In this document: in pieces, positions 55,732 to 63,021 of the stretch | Layout: every line of letters begins with the position of its first letter | Position numbering within the stretch: position 1 is the first letter of the stretch | From: CAWCDJ01 sp963796485 | GTDB lineage: Bacteria; Acidobacteriota; Terriglobia; Bryobacterales; Bryobacteraceae | Direction of reading: 5' to 3' | Assembly: GCA_963796485.1 (NCBI GenBank) | Contig: CAWCLV010000001.1 | Span: 186,001 to 250,000 of the forward strand | DNA length: 64,000 nt | The notes under the pieces: model-generated | Database searches by the model: none | What the model saw: the letters and a program-made list of their open reading frames with translations, nothing else | What the model was told of the DNA's origin: nothing | Program-made: the position numbers and the translations under genes

Positions 55732-56771
55732 TGAACAACCACATGATGGCTGCTGTGCTTTACGGCAAGGAGCACTTGCAGGTGGAGCCGGTAGCCGTTC
55801 CAAAAATCGACAGCGGAGACATCCTCGTACGAGTAAAAGTGGCGCTGACCTGCGGGACCGATGTCAAGGTATTCCGCCGGGGATACCACGCTCGAATGAT
55901 CGTGCCCCCAGCCGTGTTCGGGCACGAACTGGCCGGTGATGTTGTCGCGGTGGGCGGGGATGTGACGCGGTTTTCGATCGGGCAGCGGGTAGTGGCCGCC
56001 AACTCCGCCCCCTGCGGGGACTGCTATTTCTGCAAGCGCAATCTCGAAAACCTCTGCGAGGACCTGCTGTTCAATAACGGCGCCTACGCCGAGTACATCC
56101 GGATTCCCGCCCGCATCGTCGAACGCAACACCTATCTCATTCCGAGGCACGTCGGCTATCACGATGCCGCGCTGGTGGAACCCCTCGCCTGCGTGGTGCG
56201 CGGCTTTGAAGAGACTGGCCCGAAGGAAGGCGATAGCCTCGCGATCATTGGGCTGGGCCCGATCGGCCTGATGTTCGTCAAGCTGGCGAAATTGCGCGGC
56301 TGCCGGGTGATCGCGGTCGGCCGCCGTCACACGCAACTGGAGCGCGCCGCGATGCTCGGCGCCGATGAGCTGATCGTCGGCGGCGATGACTCGAACCCCG
56401 TCAAGGCGATCCGCGACCTGACCCACGGCCGCGGGGTGGATATCGCGATCGAAGCGGTGGGTAAGCCGGAAACCTGGGAATGGGCCGCTAATATGGTCCG
56501 CCGCGGCGGCACCGTCAACTTCTTCGGGGGCTGCCCCAACGACAGCACGGTCCGCCTGGATACGTCGCTGCTGCACTATTCCGAGATCACGTGCAAGGCC
56601 AGCTTCCATCACACGCCGGCTTACATCCAAAAGGCGCTGGACCTGGTCTCCGCCGGGCACATCACCGCCGGGTTCTTCGTCAATCGCGAAGAGCCGCTGG
56701 CCAATCTGCTGGAAGTGATGCGGCACCTCATGAGCCACAACGGGCATCTCAAAACGGCGATCGTCCCGTAG
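55731..56771 (+). CDS. second zinc-dependent dehydrogenase in the hopanoid locus
   Basis: 346 residues from GTG 55731, which overlaps the previous stop by 1 nt and has AGAGGTGG upstream; ATG 55743 is possible. Related to the first copy but clearly diverged: TCGTDVKVFRRGYH, FGHELAGDV, structural zinc cysteines CGDCYFCKRNLENLC, NAD loop IGLGPIGLMFVKLA followed by GRRHTQLE. Domain order is the same throughout. Two adjacent, non-identical copies suggest a heteromeric enzyme or two consecutive redox steps. A hairpin follows before hpnC. Confidence 0.88.
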   Translation: MNNHMMAAVLYGKEHLQVEPVAVPKIDSGDILVRVKVALTCGTDVKVFRRGYHARMIVPPAVFGHELAGDVVAVGGDVTRFSIGQRVVAANSAPCGDCYFCKRNLENLCEDLLFNNGAYAEYIRIPARIVERNTYLIPRHVGYHDAALVEPLACVVRGFEETGPKEGDSLAIIGLGPIGLMFVKLAKLRGCRVIAVGRRHTQLERAAMLGADELIVGGDDSNPVKAIRDLTHGRGVDIAIEAVGKPETWEWAANMVRRGGTVNFFGGCPNDSTVRLDTSLLHYSEITCKASFHHTPAYIQKALDLVSAGHITAGFFVNREEPLANLLEVMRHLMSHNGHLKTAIVP

Positions 56772-56777
56772 CTCCCT

Positions 56778-56795
56778 GGGCCGGCTCGCCGGCCC
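56778..56795. terminator. GC hairpin between the dehydrogenases and hpnC
   Basis: GGGCCGGC-TC-GCCGGCCC, with partial outward pairing (CCTGGG...CCCCAGG). No T-run. It lies 12 bp before the hpnC ATG, so it may attenuate or merely be a dispersed palindrome. Confidence 0.45.
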
Positions 56796-56806
56796 CCAGG
56801 CCCCCC

Positions 56807-57721
56807 ATGAATCTTGCTCCCGCCGAGTTCGTTCATTCCACCGAGGCGCTCCGCAAGCCCTATTCGCTGGAGGAAGCGCAGGCCTACACCCGCTGGCTGG
56901 CGACCCACCACTACGAAAACTTCCACGTCGTGAGTTTCCTCCTGCCCAAACGCCTGCACCAGGATTTCTACAACGTCTACTCCTACTGCCGGTGGGCCGA
57001 CGATCTCGGCGACGAAATCGGCGATAAGGCGGAAAGCCTGCGCCTCCTGGAATGGTGGGGCCGCGAACTCGATGCCATGTATAATGGGCATGCCACGCAC
57101 CCCGTCTTCGTGGCGCTCATCCCCACCATTCGGAAATACCAGATCCCGCGCCAGCCGTTTGCCGACCTGATCGCTGCCTTCGTGCAGGATCAGCAGGTGG
57201 CGCGGTATCGCGATTGGGACGATTTGTTTGGCTATTGCCGCTGTTCCGCCAACCCCGTCGGGCGCCTGGTCCTCTACCTCTGCGGATACTCGGATCCGGA
57301 GCGCCAGAGCCTCTCCGATGCCACCTGCACCGCGCTGCAGCTTGCGAACTTCTGGCAGGATGTGACGGTCGATCTGCTCAAGGACCGCATCTACATCCCA
57401 CTGGAGATTATGGAGCGGCACGGTTACACCGTGGAGGAGCTGGTTGCGCACCGCGTCACGCCGGCATTCCGCGGAGTGATGCGGGAAATCGTCATCAAGG
57501 CGCGGGAACTGTTTTTGAAAGGGCTGCCGCTGGTGGGAATGGTGGATCGGCGCCTGTCGCTGGATCTCGACCTCTTCAGCCGCGGCGGCATGCGGGTTCT
57601 CGAGAAGATCGAATCCCAGGGCTACGACGTGCTGGGCGCCCGCCCGGCGATCTCCAAAGCGGAGCGCGTGGGGCTGCTGCTTTCGTCGCTCGCGCGGATG
57701 GCGTTCAAGCGGGCGGCGTGA
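56807..57721 (+). CDS. hpnC: HpnC, hydroxysqualene synthase
   Basis: 304 residues from the ATG at 56807. Trans-isoprenyl diphosphate synthase fold. First aspartate-rich motif in YSYCRWADDLGDEIGDK, second in FWQDVTVDLLKDRIYIPLE. HpnC takes presqualene diphosphate, produced by HpnD, and makes hydroxysqualene, which HpnE reduces to squalene. Its TGA overlaps the hpnD ATG by 1 nt (TGATG at 57719-57723), typical of the pair. Confidence 0.95.
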   Translation: MNLAPAEFVHSTEALRKPYSLEEAQAYTRWLATHHYENFHVVSFLLPKRLHQDFYNVYSYCRWADDLGDEIGDKAESLRLLEWWGRELDAMYNGHATHPVFVALIPTIRKYQIPRQPFADLIAAFVQDQQVARYRDWDDLFGYCRCSANPVGRLVLYLCGYSDPERQSLSDATCTALQLANFWQDVTVDLLKDRIYIPLEIMERHGYTVEELVAHRVTPAFRGVMREIVIKARELFLKGLPLVGMVDRRLSLDLDLFSRGGMRVLEKIESQGYDVLGARPAISKAERVGLLLSSLARMAFKRAA

Positions 57722-58557
57722 TGGTCTCGATCAATCAATCCTACGATTATTGCCGCCGGGTTGCCCGCACCCGCGCGCGCAACTTTTATTACTCGTTCCT
57801 GCTGCTCTCTTCCCAACAGCGCAAGGCGATGTGCGCGATCTACGCGTTCATGCGCTACTGCGACGATCTGAGCGACGATCCGGGCGCGAACCGCGCGTCC
57901 ATCGATCGCTGGAGCGCCGAGATGGAAAATGCGCTGGAAGGCCGCTTCAGCGATCACCCCGTGTGGCCGGCATTTCACCACACCGTGCGCCGGTTCGGCA
58001 TCCCGCACCAGTACTTCCGCGAGATGATCGCGGGGGTCGCTTCCGATCTCGAACCCCGCCACATCGAGTCGTTCGACGAACTGTACCACTATTGCTACCA
58101 GGTGGCCTCGGTGGTGGGACTGACCATCATCCATATCTTCGGGTTCGATACGCGGAGCGCGCTGCCGCTGGCTGAAAAGTGCGGTGTCGCTTTCCAGCTG
58201 ACGAACATCCTGCGGGACATTCGGGAGGATGCGGAGCGATGCCGCATTTACCTTCCGGCGGAGGACCTCCGGCGCTTTGGAGTCAGCCCCGACGACCTGC
58301 GGCAAGGTCGCAAGAACGATGCGGTGCTGCGGCTTCTGCAATTCGAAGCCGCCCGCGCGCGCCAGTACTACGACGAATCGCAGCCGCTGCTGGATCTGAT
58401 TCACCCGCGCAGCCGTCCGTCGTTGTGGGCGCTGATTTCGATCTATTCGCGCCTGCTCGAGCGGATTGTCGGGGTGAACTACGACGTCTTCACGCGGCGG
58501 GTCCGCCTGTCGCCGCTGGAGAAGTCGTGGATCGTGGTGCGGGCGCTGGTGGGCTAG
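57721..58557 (+). CDS. hpnD: HpnD, presqualene diphosphate synthase
   Basis: 278 residues. Joins two farnesyl diphosphates to presqualene diphosphate. Aspartate-rich motifs FMRYCDDLSDDPG and TNILRDIREDAERCRIYLP. The HpnC/D/E route replaces the single-enzyme squalene synthase in many bacteria. HpnE was not found in the window. The last 68 bp (58490-58557) overlap the 3' end of a convergent membrane protein gene. Confidence 0.95.
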   Translation: MVSINQSYDYCRRVARTRARNFYYSFLLLSSQQRKAMCAIYAFMRYCDDLSDDPGANRASIDRWSAEMENALEGRFSDHPVWPAFHHTVRRFGIPHQYFREMIAGVASDLEPRHIESFDELYHYCYQVASVVGLTIIHIFGFDTRSALPLAEKCGVAFQLTNILRDIREDAERCRIYLPAEDLRRFGVSPDDLRQGRKNDAVLRLLQFEAARARQYYDESQPLLDLIHPRSRPSLWALISIYSRLLERIVGVNYDVFTRRVRLSPLEKSWIVVRALVG

Positions 58558-59221
58558 GCCGATTTTGCGTCGAACCCGGGAGTTGGGACTTGTTTAGAAT
58601 CTCGGAGGCAGGTTTTCCGGTCACCTTGACTTCGACAGCATAGGCAAGCCAGGACAGCGCGCCCGTACCGCAAAATAACGTGACGATGAACAGCATGGCG
58701 AGCTTCTTGTAGACTCGGACCCGGGATGGCAGCGGCCACATCTGCTCCGCTTCGTACGGGTTGTGCGGCGTTCCGGCGAAACACTGCTGCTCGGTAAGAT
58801 TGTTTTTCTTCATCGCACCCGCGGCCCACGGAGTCAGTTCATCCCCCGCCAGCACCGGCACGTTTTTCGTTTTCTTGTCACCCTCGACCACCGGTTTATA
58901 ACGGCGATAACGCAGCCGGGTTCCGGAATAGGCGATGCCGCAAATGGCCGTAATCGCCGCCAGAAGTCCGCCGACCGCCACCACCTGCCAGCCGGTTTCG
59001 GGGCGGGCGTAGAAGAAGCCCGCGACAATAAGGGCCGCGCTGGGCAACGTGACGAGGCGGTTCGCAATCGAGTCCTCCTCGGGAATTTCCCATCCCTTCA
59101 GAGGGCCCCGCCACAGAAACGCCACACCTGCCACCGCGGCCACGATCATCCCGGCGACCGCATACATGGCGGCGAAGACGCCGTATTTTTCAAAGTCGGA
59201 CTGAAGCAGGATTAGAAGCAT
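58490..59221 (-). CDS. membrane protein of unknown function
   Basis: 243 residues from the ATG at 59221, chosen because hydrophobic helices start immediately after. Four predicted helices: FAAMYAVAGMIVAAVAGVAF, LVTLPSAALIVAGFFYA, VVAVGGLLAAITAICGIAY and LAMLFIVTLFCGTGALSWLAY. The loop between helices 3 and 4 (QQCFAGTPHNPYEAEQMWPL) has a distinctive Cys/His/Pro set. Pro/Ser/Thr-rich tail. No family recognised. Convergent with hpnD (68-bp overlap) and translated just after the 59212 gene, with which it shares 10 nt. The two may be a functional pair. Confidence 0.65.
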   Translation of the reverse strand: MLLILLQSDFEKYGVFAAMYAVAGMIVAAVAGVAFLWRGPLKGWEIPEEDSIANRLVTLPSAALIVAGFFYARPETGWQVVAVGGLLAAITAICGIAYSGTRLRYRRYKPVVEGDKKTKNVPVLAGDELTPWAAGAMKKNNLTEQQCFAGTPHNPYEAEQMWPLPSRVRVYKKLAMLFIVTLFCGTGALSWLAYAVEVKVTGKPASEILNKSQLPGSTQNRPSPPAPAPRSTTSPAATGGPAA

Positions 59222-60018
59222 GTGGTTGAAGGCGTGAAAGTCGGGGGTACAAAGACCGGGTTCGGGTCGAACGCGAAGTGCGGCAGCGGGCTCCCGCTCC
59301 CCCCGAAGATCCAGGCGCCGGGGGGCAGCACGCCATTCGCGGGGATGGTATACGACCCGAGCCCGCGCCACGTGAGGGCGTACGCCGGAGACGCATAAGC
59401 GGCAAGATGCGGGTGTCTCGAAAAGAGCTGAATGTGGAACCCGGTGCGTCCCGGCGCGGCGGTACCCGGAGCTATTGCGCCGCCAAAAGCCTGGAGATTG
59501 GAACCGCGGCTCTCGCGCCAAAATCGGAAGCCTTCGAAGCGCACGCCGAGAAACAAGGCCAAGCCGCGGTGGAACCCGCCAAGGCTGTCCCTGGGCCGGG
59601 AGTAACGGTCCGGCGTAGCGCCTGGAATGCGTCCGTAGCTATGGAACCACCAATCCCGGATGTCCGAGCTCCGCCCCCAAGGAAATCCGGGAGGAAATTC
59701 GCGTTCGAGATCCGGATTGAGCACGGGGACGTCGCCGATTTCGGGAATGCTCATTACCGGCAGAGGCAATTCGAAAGTCTCCGCTACGGCCAGGTGGCGG
59801 TTGAAGGCCCGGGCATCGGCAACGACATCGGCAATCGGGGCTTCGCCGGCCATCTCCCTGCCGGCGATACCCATTTGCGAGTCTTGTTCCGAGAGGAAAT
59901 CGGGACGGGCGAGGTCGTATCGCCGGTCTATGTTGGTTTCAAGAAAGCCGGAAATCTGGTTGGCGAAACGCTCCGCTCTCTCACGGCTCTCTTCGCTTAC
60001 TGAAAACTCGTCGGCCAT
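59212..60018 (-). CDS. hypothetical protein
   Basis: 268 residues, ATG at 60018, no signal peptide. The N-terminal ~55 residues are helical and charged (SEESRERAERFANQISGFLE). The middle is rich in Pro, Trp and Phe (WWFHSYGRIPGATPDRYSRP), and the C-terminus ends in PNPVFVPPTFTPSTTCF. No conserved family recognised. It overlaps the membrane-protein start by 10 nt (59212-59221), so the pair is probably co-translated. The composition is coherent along its length and the operon overlap supports it as a real gene. Confidence 0.6.
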   Translation of the reverse strand: MADEFSVSEESRERAERFANQISGFLETNIDRRYDLARPDFLSEQDSQMGIAGREMAGEAPIADVVADARAFNRHLAVAETFELPLPVMSIPEIGDVPVLNPDLEREFPPGFPWGRSSDIRDWWFHSYGRIPGATPDRYSRPRDSLGGFHRGLALFLGVRFEGFRFWRESRGSNLQAFGGAIAPGTAAPGRTGFHIQLFSRHPHLAAYASPAYALTWRGLGSYTIPANGVLPPGAWIFGGSGSPLPHFAFDPNPVFVPPTFTPSTTCF

Positions 60019-60126
60019 TGGACGTCATCCCTCCCATGATGCCCGTTCCCGCTATCCCTTCCGGATTATCCGCTCAGTGTACACCTGTAGAATGCCGCAC
60101 GCATCTATGGGTAATCCCCGGTGGCT

Positions 60127-60141
60127 CAGGCTCCCAGCCTG
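60127..60141. repeat. GGCCTCC-type palindrome
   Basis: CAGGCT-CCC-AGCCTG, a 6-bp stem with 3-nt loop, in the repeat-rich gap. Confidence 0.55.
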
Positions 60142-60166
60142 CGCGTTCTTGACTTTGATCAACGCG

Positions 60167-60186
60167 AGCAGGCCGGGAGGCCTGCT
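60167..60186. repeat. GGCCTCC-type palindrome (reverse orientation)
   Basis: AGCAGGCC-GGGA-GGCCTGCT, an 8-bp stem, flanked on the right by TCCACTCAA, as is the copy near 60412. Confidence 0.65.
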
Positions 60187-60236
60187 CCACTCAAAACTCA
60201 CACTTTACGTCGTCACAGAGCCGCGACCGTGCGGGC

Positions 60237-60540
60237 CTCAATCCACGATCAAGCTCAGTTGCCGTGGATCGTGTGCCGGTTCCTTCACCGTTGGACGCTC
60301 CAGGTCGTCGTGCTTGGGGTCGAACCGACTTTGCTCCACTCACCGTGGATCGTGTGCCGGTTCCTTCACCGTTGGACGCTCCAGGTCGTCGTGCTTGGGG
60401 TCGAACCGGTGGCGCAGGCCTCCCGGCCTGCGCGTTTTTGACTTTGCTCCACTCAATCCACGATCAAGCTCAGTTGCCGTGGATCGTGTGCCGGTTCCTT
60501 CACCGTCGGACGCTCCAGGTCGTCGTGCTTGGGATCGAAC
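60237..60540. repeat. three-copy 64-bp repeat derived from a gene 3' end
   Basis: A 64-bp block from CCGTGGATCGTGTGCCGG to the GAAC end recurs at 60262-60325, 60343-60406 and 60477-60540, with only one or two differences (TTGGA or TCGGA; GGTC or GATC). Copies 1 and 3 are preceded by the same 25-bp sequence, giving an 89-bp direct match (60237-60325 and 60452-60540). Copy 3 is the C-terminal coding end of the zinc-finger-like gene (minus strand, encoding KHDDLERPTVKEPAHDP), so copies 1 and 2 look like partial duplications of that gene end. Spacing 17 and 70 bp is not CRISPR-like. Confidence 0.85.
60412..60433. repeat. GGCCTCC-type palindrome
   Basis: GCGCAGGCC-TCCC-GGCCTGCGC, a perfect 9-bp stem with TCCC loop. 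Lies between repeat copies 2 and 3. Confidence 0.7.
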
Positions 60541-60701
60541 TTGCGGATGAGTTGGTTCAATTTGAGGGAGGATTCCCAAATATCACAGAGCAGGCCGCAT
60601 CGGGCACAACCTCCCATAATGCCACCCCGCCCATCGATGGCGGGATTGTACCTTTTGTGGCGGGCGCAACGGCCGTCGAACTTGCGGGCGCGGATTTTCA
60701 A
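60453..60701 (-). CDS. small zinc-finger-like protein
   Basis: 82 residues from TTG 60701, 18 bp after the tatA stop. It carries CARH in FDGRCARHKRYNPAIDG, followed by GGCARCGLLC: a C-x2-H ... C-x2-C pattern consistent with one zinc site. This type of short protein (RYNP-x-DGRG, then CxxC and a helix, IWESSLKLNQLIRKF) is seen in acidobacteria but has no known role. The C-terminus (KHDDLERPTVKEPAHDPR) is the part duplicated downstream. The start codon is weak, and an upstream or internal start cannot be excluded. Confidence 0.6.
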   Translation of the reverse strand: MKIRARKFDGRCARHKRYNPAIDGRGGIMGGCARCGLLCDIWESSLKLNQLIRKFDPKHDDLERPTVKEPAHDPRQLSLIVD

Positions 60702-60719
60702 GGCAGGTTAGTCAGCAGT

Positions 60720-60893
60720 TCAGATCTTCTCGACTTCGTTCTTTACGTCCTGCACTTCGCCTTTGAGGGATGTTTTGAAATTGCGAATGCCTTCTCCGAG
60801 GCCTTTCGCCAATTCCGGAATTTTCTTGGTGCCGAACAAAAGCACGAACACTAGGCCGATAACCATCAGCTCCGGCCATCCGAGGGTATCCAT
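60720..60893 (-). CDS. tatA: TatA/E-type twin-arginine translocase component
   Basis: 57 residues. N-terminal transmembrane helix with the TatA signature: MDTLGWPELMVIGLVFVLLF, the conserved FG-KKIPEL (FGTKKIPELAKGLG) hinge, then an amphipathic helix and a charged tail. TatA forms the oligomeric pore of the Tat pathway for folded proteins. It lies in the same minus-strand run as the Tat-exported dehydrogenase small subunit at 63022-63633 and the five-heme cytochrome (cytochrome gene starts 76 bp upstream of tatA), so a dedicated local Tat component is plausible. tatC is not in the window. Confidence 0.9.
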   Translation of the reverse strand: MDTLGWPELMVIGLVFVLLFGTKKIPELAKGLGEGIRNFKTSLKGEVQDVKNEVEKI

Positions 60894-60969
60894 TTGCGCG
60901 CTCCTTCTCTCGTCTAATAGAGACGCTTACATTGTACCCCGTGTTACCGCCGCCGCGATAATCCGCCGA

Positions 60970-61443
60970 TCATCTGGAGTCGTGGCAAAAGTCGCAGTCG
61001 ATGCTGACGCTTTTGGCCTGGTGGCACTTCATGCAGCCTCCCATGGTGATGTCGCCCTCTATCGACAACTGGTCGCGCTCCGCGACTTTCCCGTGGCATT
61101 CCGCGCAGGTGTTCCCCGCGGCCAGGTGCTTGCGGTGGCTGAAGTCCACGTACGATGGGATCTGGTAGACGCGTGCCCAGGGGACCGGGCGCGCTTCCTT
61201 CGCGTATTGCGCCAGTTTCCGGATCGGCGGGCTGTCCGCCTTGATCGCCGAATGGCACTGCATGCAGGTGGACGCCGGCGCGACGGTCATGCTCTCGCCG
61301 GGGTCCGGGTTCGGATGGCACATCTTGCACTGCAGCTTCATCGTGCCTGCGTGCTCTTTGTGGCTGAACGGCAGCGGCTGCTCGGGAGCCTCCGCTGCGC
61401 CCGCGAACCACGCCAGCGAAAGCAGCAGGACCACGCTCTTCAC
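60970..61443 (-). CDS. five-heme c-type cytochrome
   Basis: 157 residues starting at GTG 61443. A signal peptide (VVLLLSLAWFAGAAEA) is followed by five CxxCH heme sites: CKMCH, CMQCH, CAECH, CMKCH and CDFCH. Additional histidines (FSHKEH, FSHRKH) are candidates for distal axial ligands. The pattern resembles small cytochrome c3/c7-type electron carriers. It would be periplasmic. Start overlaps the GMC stop by 4 nt (GTGA), coupling it to the dehydrogenase. Confidence 0.93.
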   Translation of the reverse strand: MKSVVLLLSLAWFAGAAEAPEQPLPFSHKEHAGTMKLQCKMCHPNPDPGESMTVAPASTCMQCHSAIKADSPPIRKLAQYAKEARPVPWARVYQIPSYVDFSHRKHLAAGNTCAECHGKVAERDQLSIEGDITMGGCMKCHQAKSVSIDCDFCHDSR

Positions 61444-63002
61444 ACGTTCCCCGCGCGCATCTGCTCAGCCAGATATTCGGAAGCCCGCAGCGAAAGCGAC
61501 AGAATCGTCATGGTCGGGTTCTGCGAACCGGCGGTGACGAAACTGCTGCCGTCCACCACGAACAGGTTCTTGATGTCGTGGCTCTGGTTCCACTGGTTCA
61601 GGACGCTGGTCTTCGGGTTGTCGCCCATGCGGCAGGTCCCCACCTCGTGAATGCTGTAGCCCGGCGGAAACATTTTGTCGTTCTTGTTCAGGACTTCCCA
61701 GCCGGTATCGCGGCAGACCTCGGCCAGCGTATCCACCGCGTCCCTGGCCATGTGAAATTCGTTTTCGCCGTACTGGCACTGGAAGTTCAGGACGGGAATT
61801 CCCCACGCGTCCTTTACGTCCTTGTTGATGGCGACGTGGTTCTCGTAGCGCGGCAGCACTTCGCCCATCGCCGTCGCCGAGAACGCCGCGCCGCGATTGG
61901 CGGCCACCTGCTTTTCCAACTCCTCGCCCCACGCGCCGAAGTACTTCGGGTCGGGGGTGCCGCCGATATTGAAGTCGAACGCATAGCCCCGGATGAAATC
62001 GCGCTTCTCGCCCTTTGTCAGATTGCGGAACCGCGGAATGTAGCCTCCGCCGCGCACTCCCGCGCCGCCGCGCGCTTCGGGGACGATCGCCATCACGCTG
62101 TTCGAAATGTAGAACTGGTCGTGGAGGTAGTGGCCCAGCACGCCGCTCGAATTGGCGATTCCGGAGTTCAGCAGAATGCGCGTGCTTTCCAGGCAGGATG
62201 CCCCCAGCACCACCGCTTTGGCCTTGACGTGGAATTCGCGGCCCGAGAGCTTATCGTGGTAGTGCGCTCCGTTCACGCGGCCCGTGTTCTTGTCCACCGT
62301 GAGCTCGCGAACCACCGCATTCGGAACCAGCGTCAGTTTGCCGCTGGCTACGGCATCCGGCAGCAGCAGGTTGAGCGAACTGGCGAGTTGCCCGCTCCCC
62401 GTGGCGCGCCGCATCTTCGTCACGGTCATTCCCGCCTTTTTGCCGGAGGCGGCGAACTTCTTCACCACCTCGTTATCGGGCGAATTGTCCTCGATGAAAA
62501 CACCGTCCGGCAGTTGCGGGAGTCCCTCTTTCCGGCCCACCACCCGGAAGACCGGCTCCACTCTCGAATAGAACGGCGCGAGATCGGCATAGCTGATGGG
62601 CCAGTTCTCGCCGAAACCGTCGTGGTCCTTCGCCTTGAATTCGTAGTCGCTCAGGCGGAACGACATGCGCGCCCAGAAATTCGACTTCCCGCCGATCATC
62701 CGGACCCGCACCCAGTTGAACGGCTCCTGCGGGCTGTGCGTATATGGCACCTGGGTTTCGTCCACCCACTGGTTCGCGTTGAACTCGTTGGCCTGGAGCA
62801 CGTGCGGCAGCCGGCCGGGCTTCAGAAACCCGCGGTACGGCAGGTCATAAACCGCGCGCATCACGCGGTCCTTCTGAAAATCCACCTGCGGTCCCGCGTC
62901 CAGCAGAACGCATTGCGCGCCCTTCTTCGTGAGCGTGTTGGCGGCCATACCTCCGGACGCACCGGAGCCGATGATGAGAACTTCGTATTCTTTTCCAGCC
63001 AT
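61440..63002 (-). CDS. GMC-family FAD oxidoreductase
   Basis: 520 residues. FAD-binding loop EVLIIGSGASGGMAANTL; substrate-binding and active-site residues in SIHEVGTCRMGD (histidine) and SQNPTMTIL (asparagine). Fits the membrane-associated GMC dehydrogenases such as gluconate or sorbitol dehydrogenase large subunits. It has no own signal, so it would be carried out by its Tat-exported partner (hitchhiking), the subunit encoded just upstream. Operon: subunit 3, GMC, cytochrome. Gene starts with GGGGGAAATC before ATG. Confidence 0.92.
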   Translation of the reverse strand: MAGKEYEVLIIGSGASGGMAANTLTKKGAQCVLLDAGPQVDFQKDRVMRAVYDLPYRGFLKPGRLPHVLQANEFNANQWVDETQVPYTHSPQEPFNWVRVRMIGGKSNFWARMSFRLSDYEFKAKDHDGFGENWPISYADLAPFYSRVEPVFRVVGRKEGLPQLPDGVFIEDNSPDNEVVKKFAASGKKAGMTVTKMRRATGSGQLASSLNLLLPDAVASGKLTLVPNAVVRELTVDKNTGRVNGAHYHDKLSGREFHVKAKAVVLGASCLESTRILLNSGIANSSGVLGHYLHDQFYISNSVMAIVPEARGGAGVRGGGYIPRFRNLTKGEKRDFIRGYAFDFNIGGTPDPKYFGAWGEELEKQVAANRGAAFSATAMGEVLPRYENHVAINKDVKDAWGIPVLNFQCQYGENEFHMARDAVDTLAEVCRDTGWEVLNKNDKMFPPGYSIHEVGTCRMGDNPKTSVLNQWNQSHDIKNLFVVDGSSFVTAGSQNPTMTILSLSLRASEYLAEQMRAGNV

Positions 63003-63021
63003 GATTTCCCCCAGGGGTGCG

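Larger units (their letters stand above)
60019..60452. other. repeat-rich intergenic region
   Basis: 434 bp without a convincing gene. It holds palindromes of the GGCCTCC family (60127-60141, 60167-60186, 60412-60433) and two copies of a 64-bp repeat (60262-60325 and 60343-60406), whose third copy is the 3' end of the small gene at 60453-60701. Reading frames here, for example from 60121, translate these repeats and are unlikely to be genes. Confidence 0.8.

Noticed and set aside
60237..60540. Possible CRISPR array
   Set aside because: Only three units of 64 bp, with unequal gaps (17 and 70 bp) and no cas genes. The third copy is coding, so a gene-end duplication fits better.
61440..63002. 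GMC flavoprotein as the missing HpnE
   Set aside because: The catalytic His/Asn and FAD loop fit GMC dehydrogenases, whereas HpnE is amine-oxidase-like. Its operon is with a cytochrome, not hopanoid genes.
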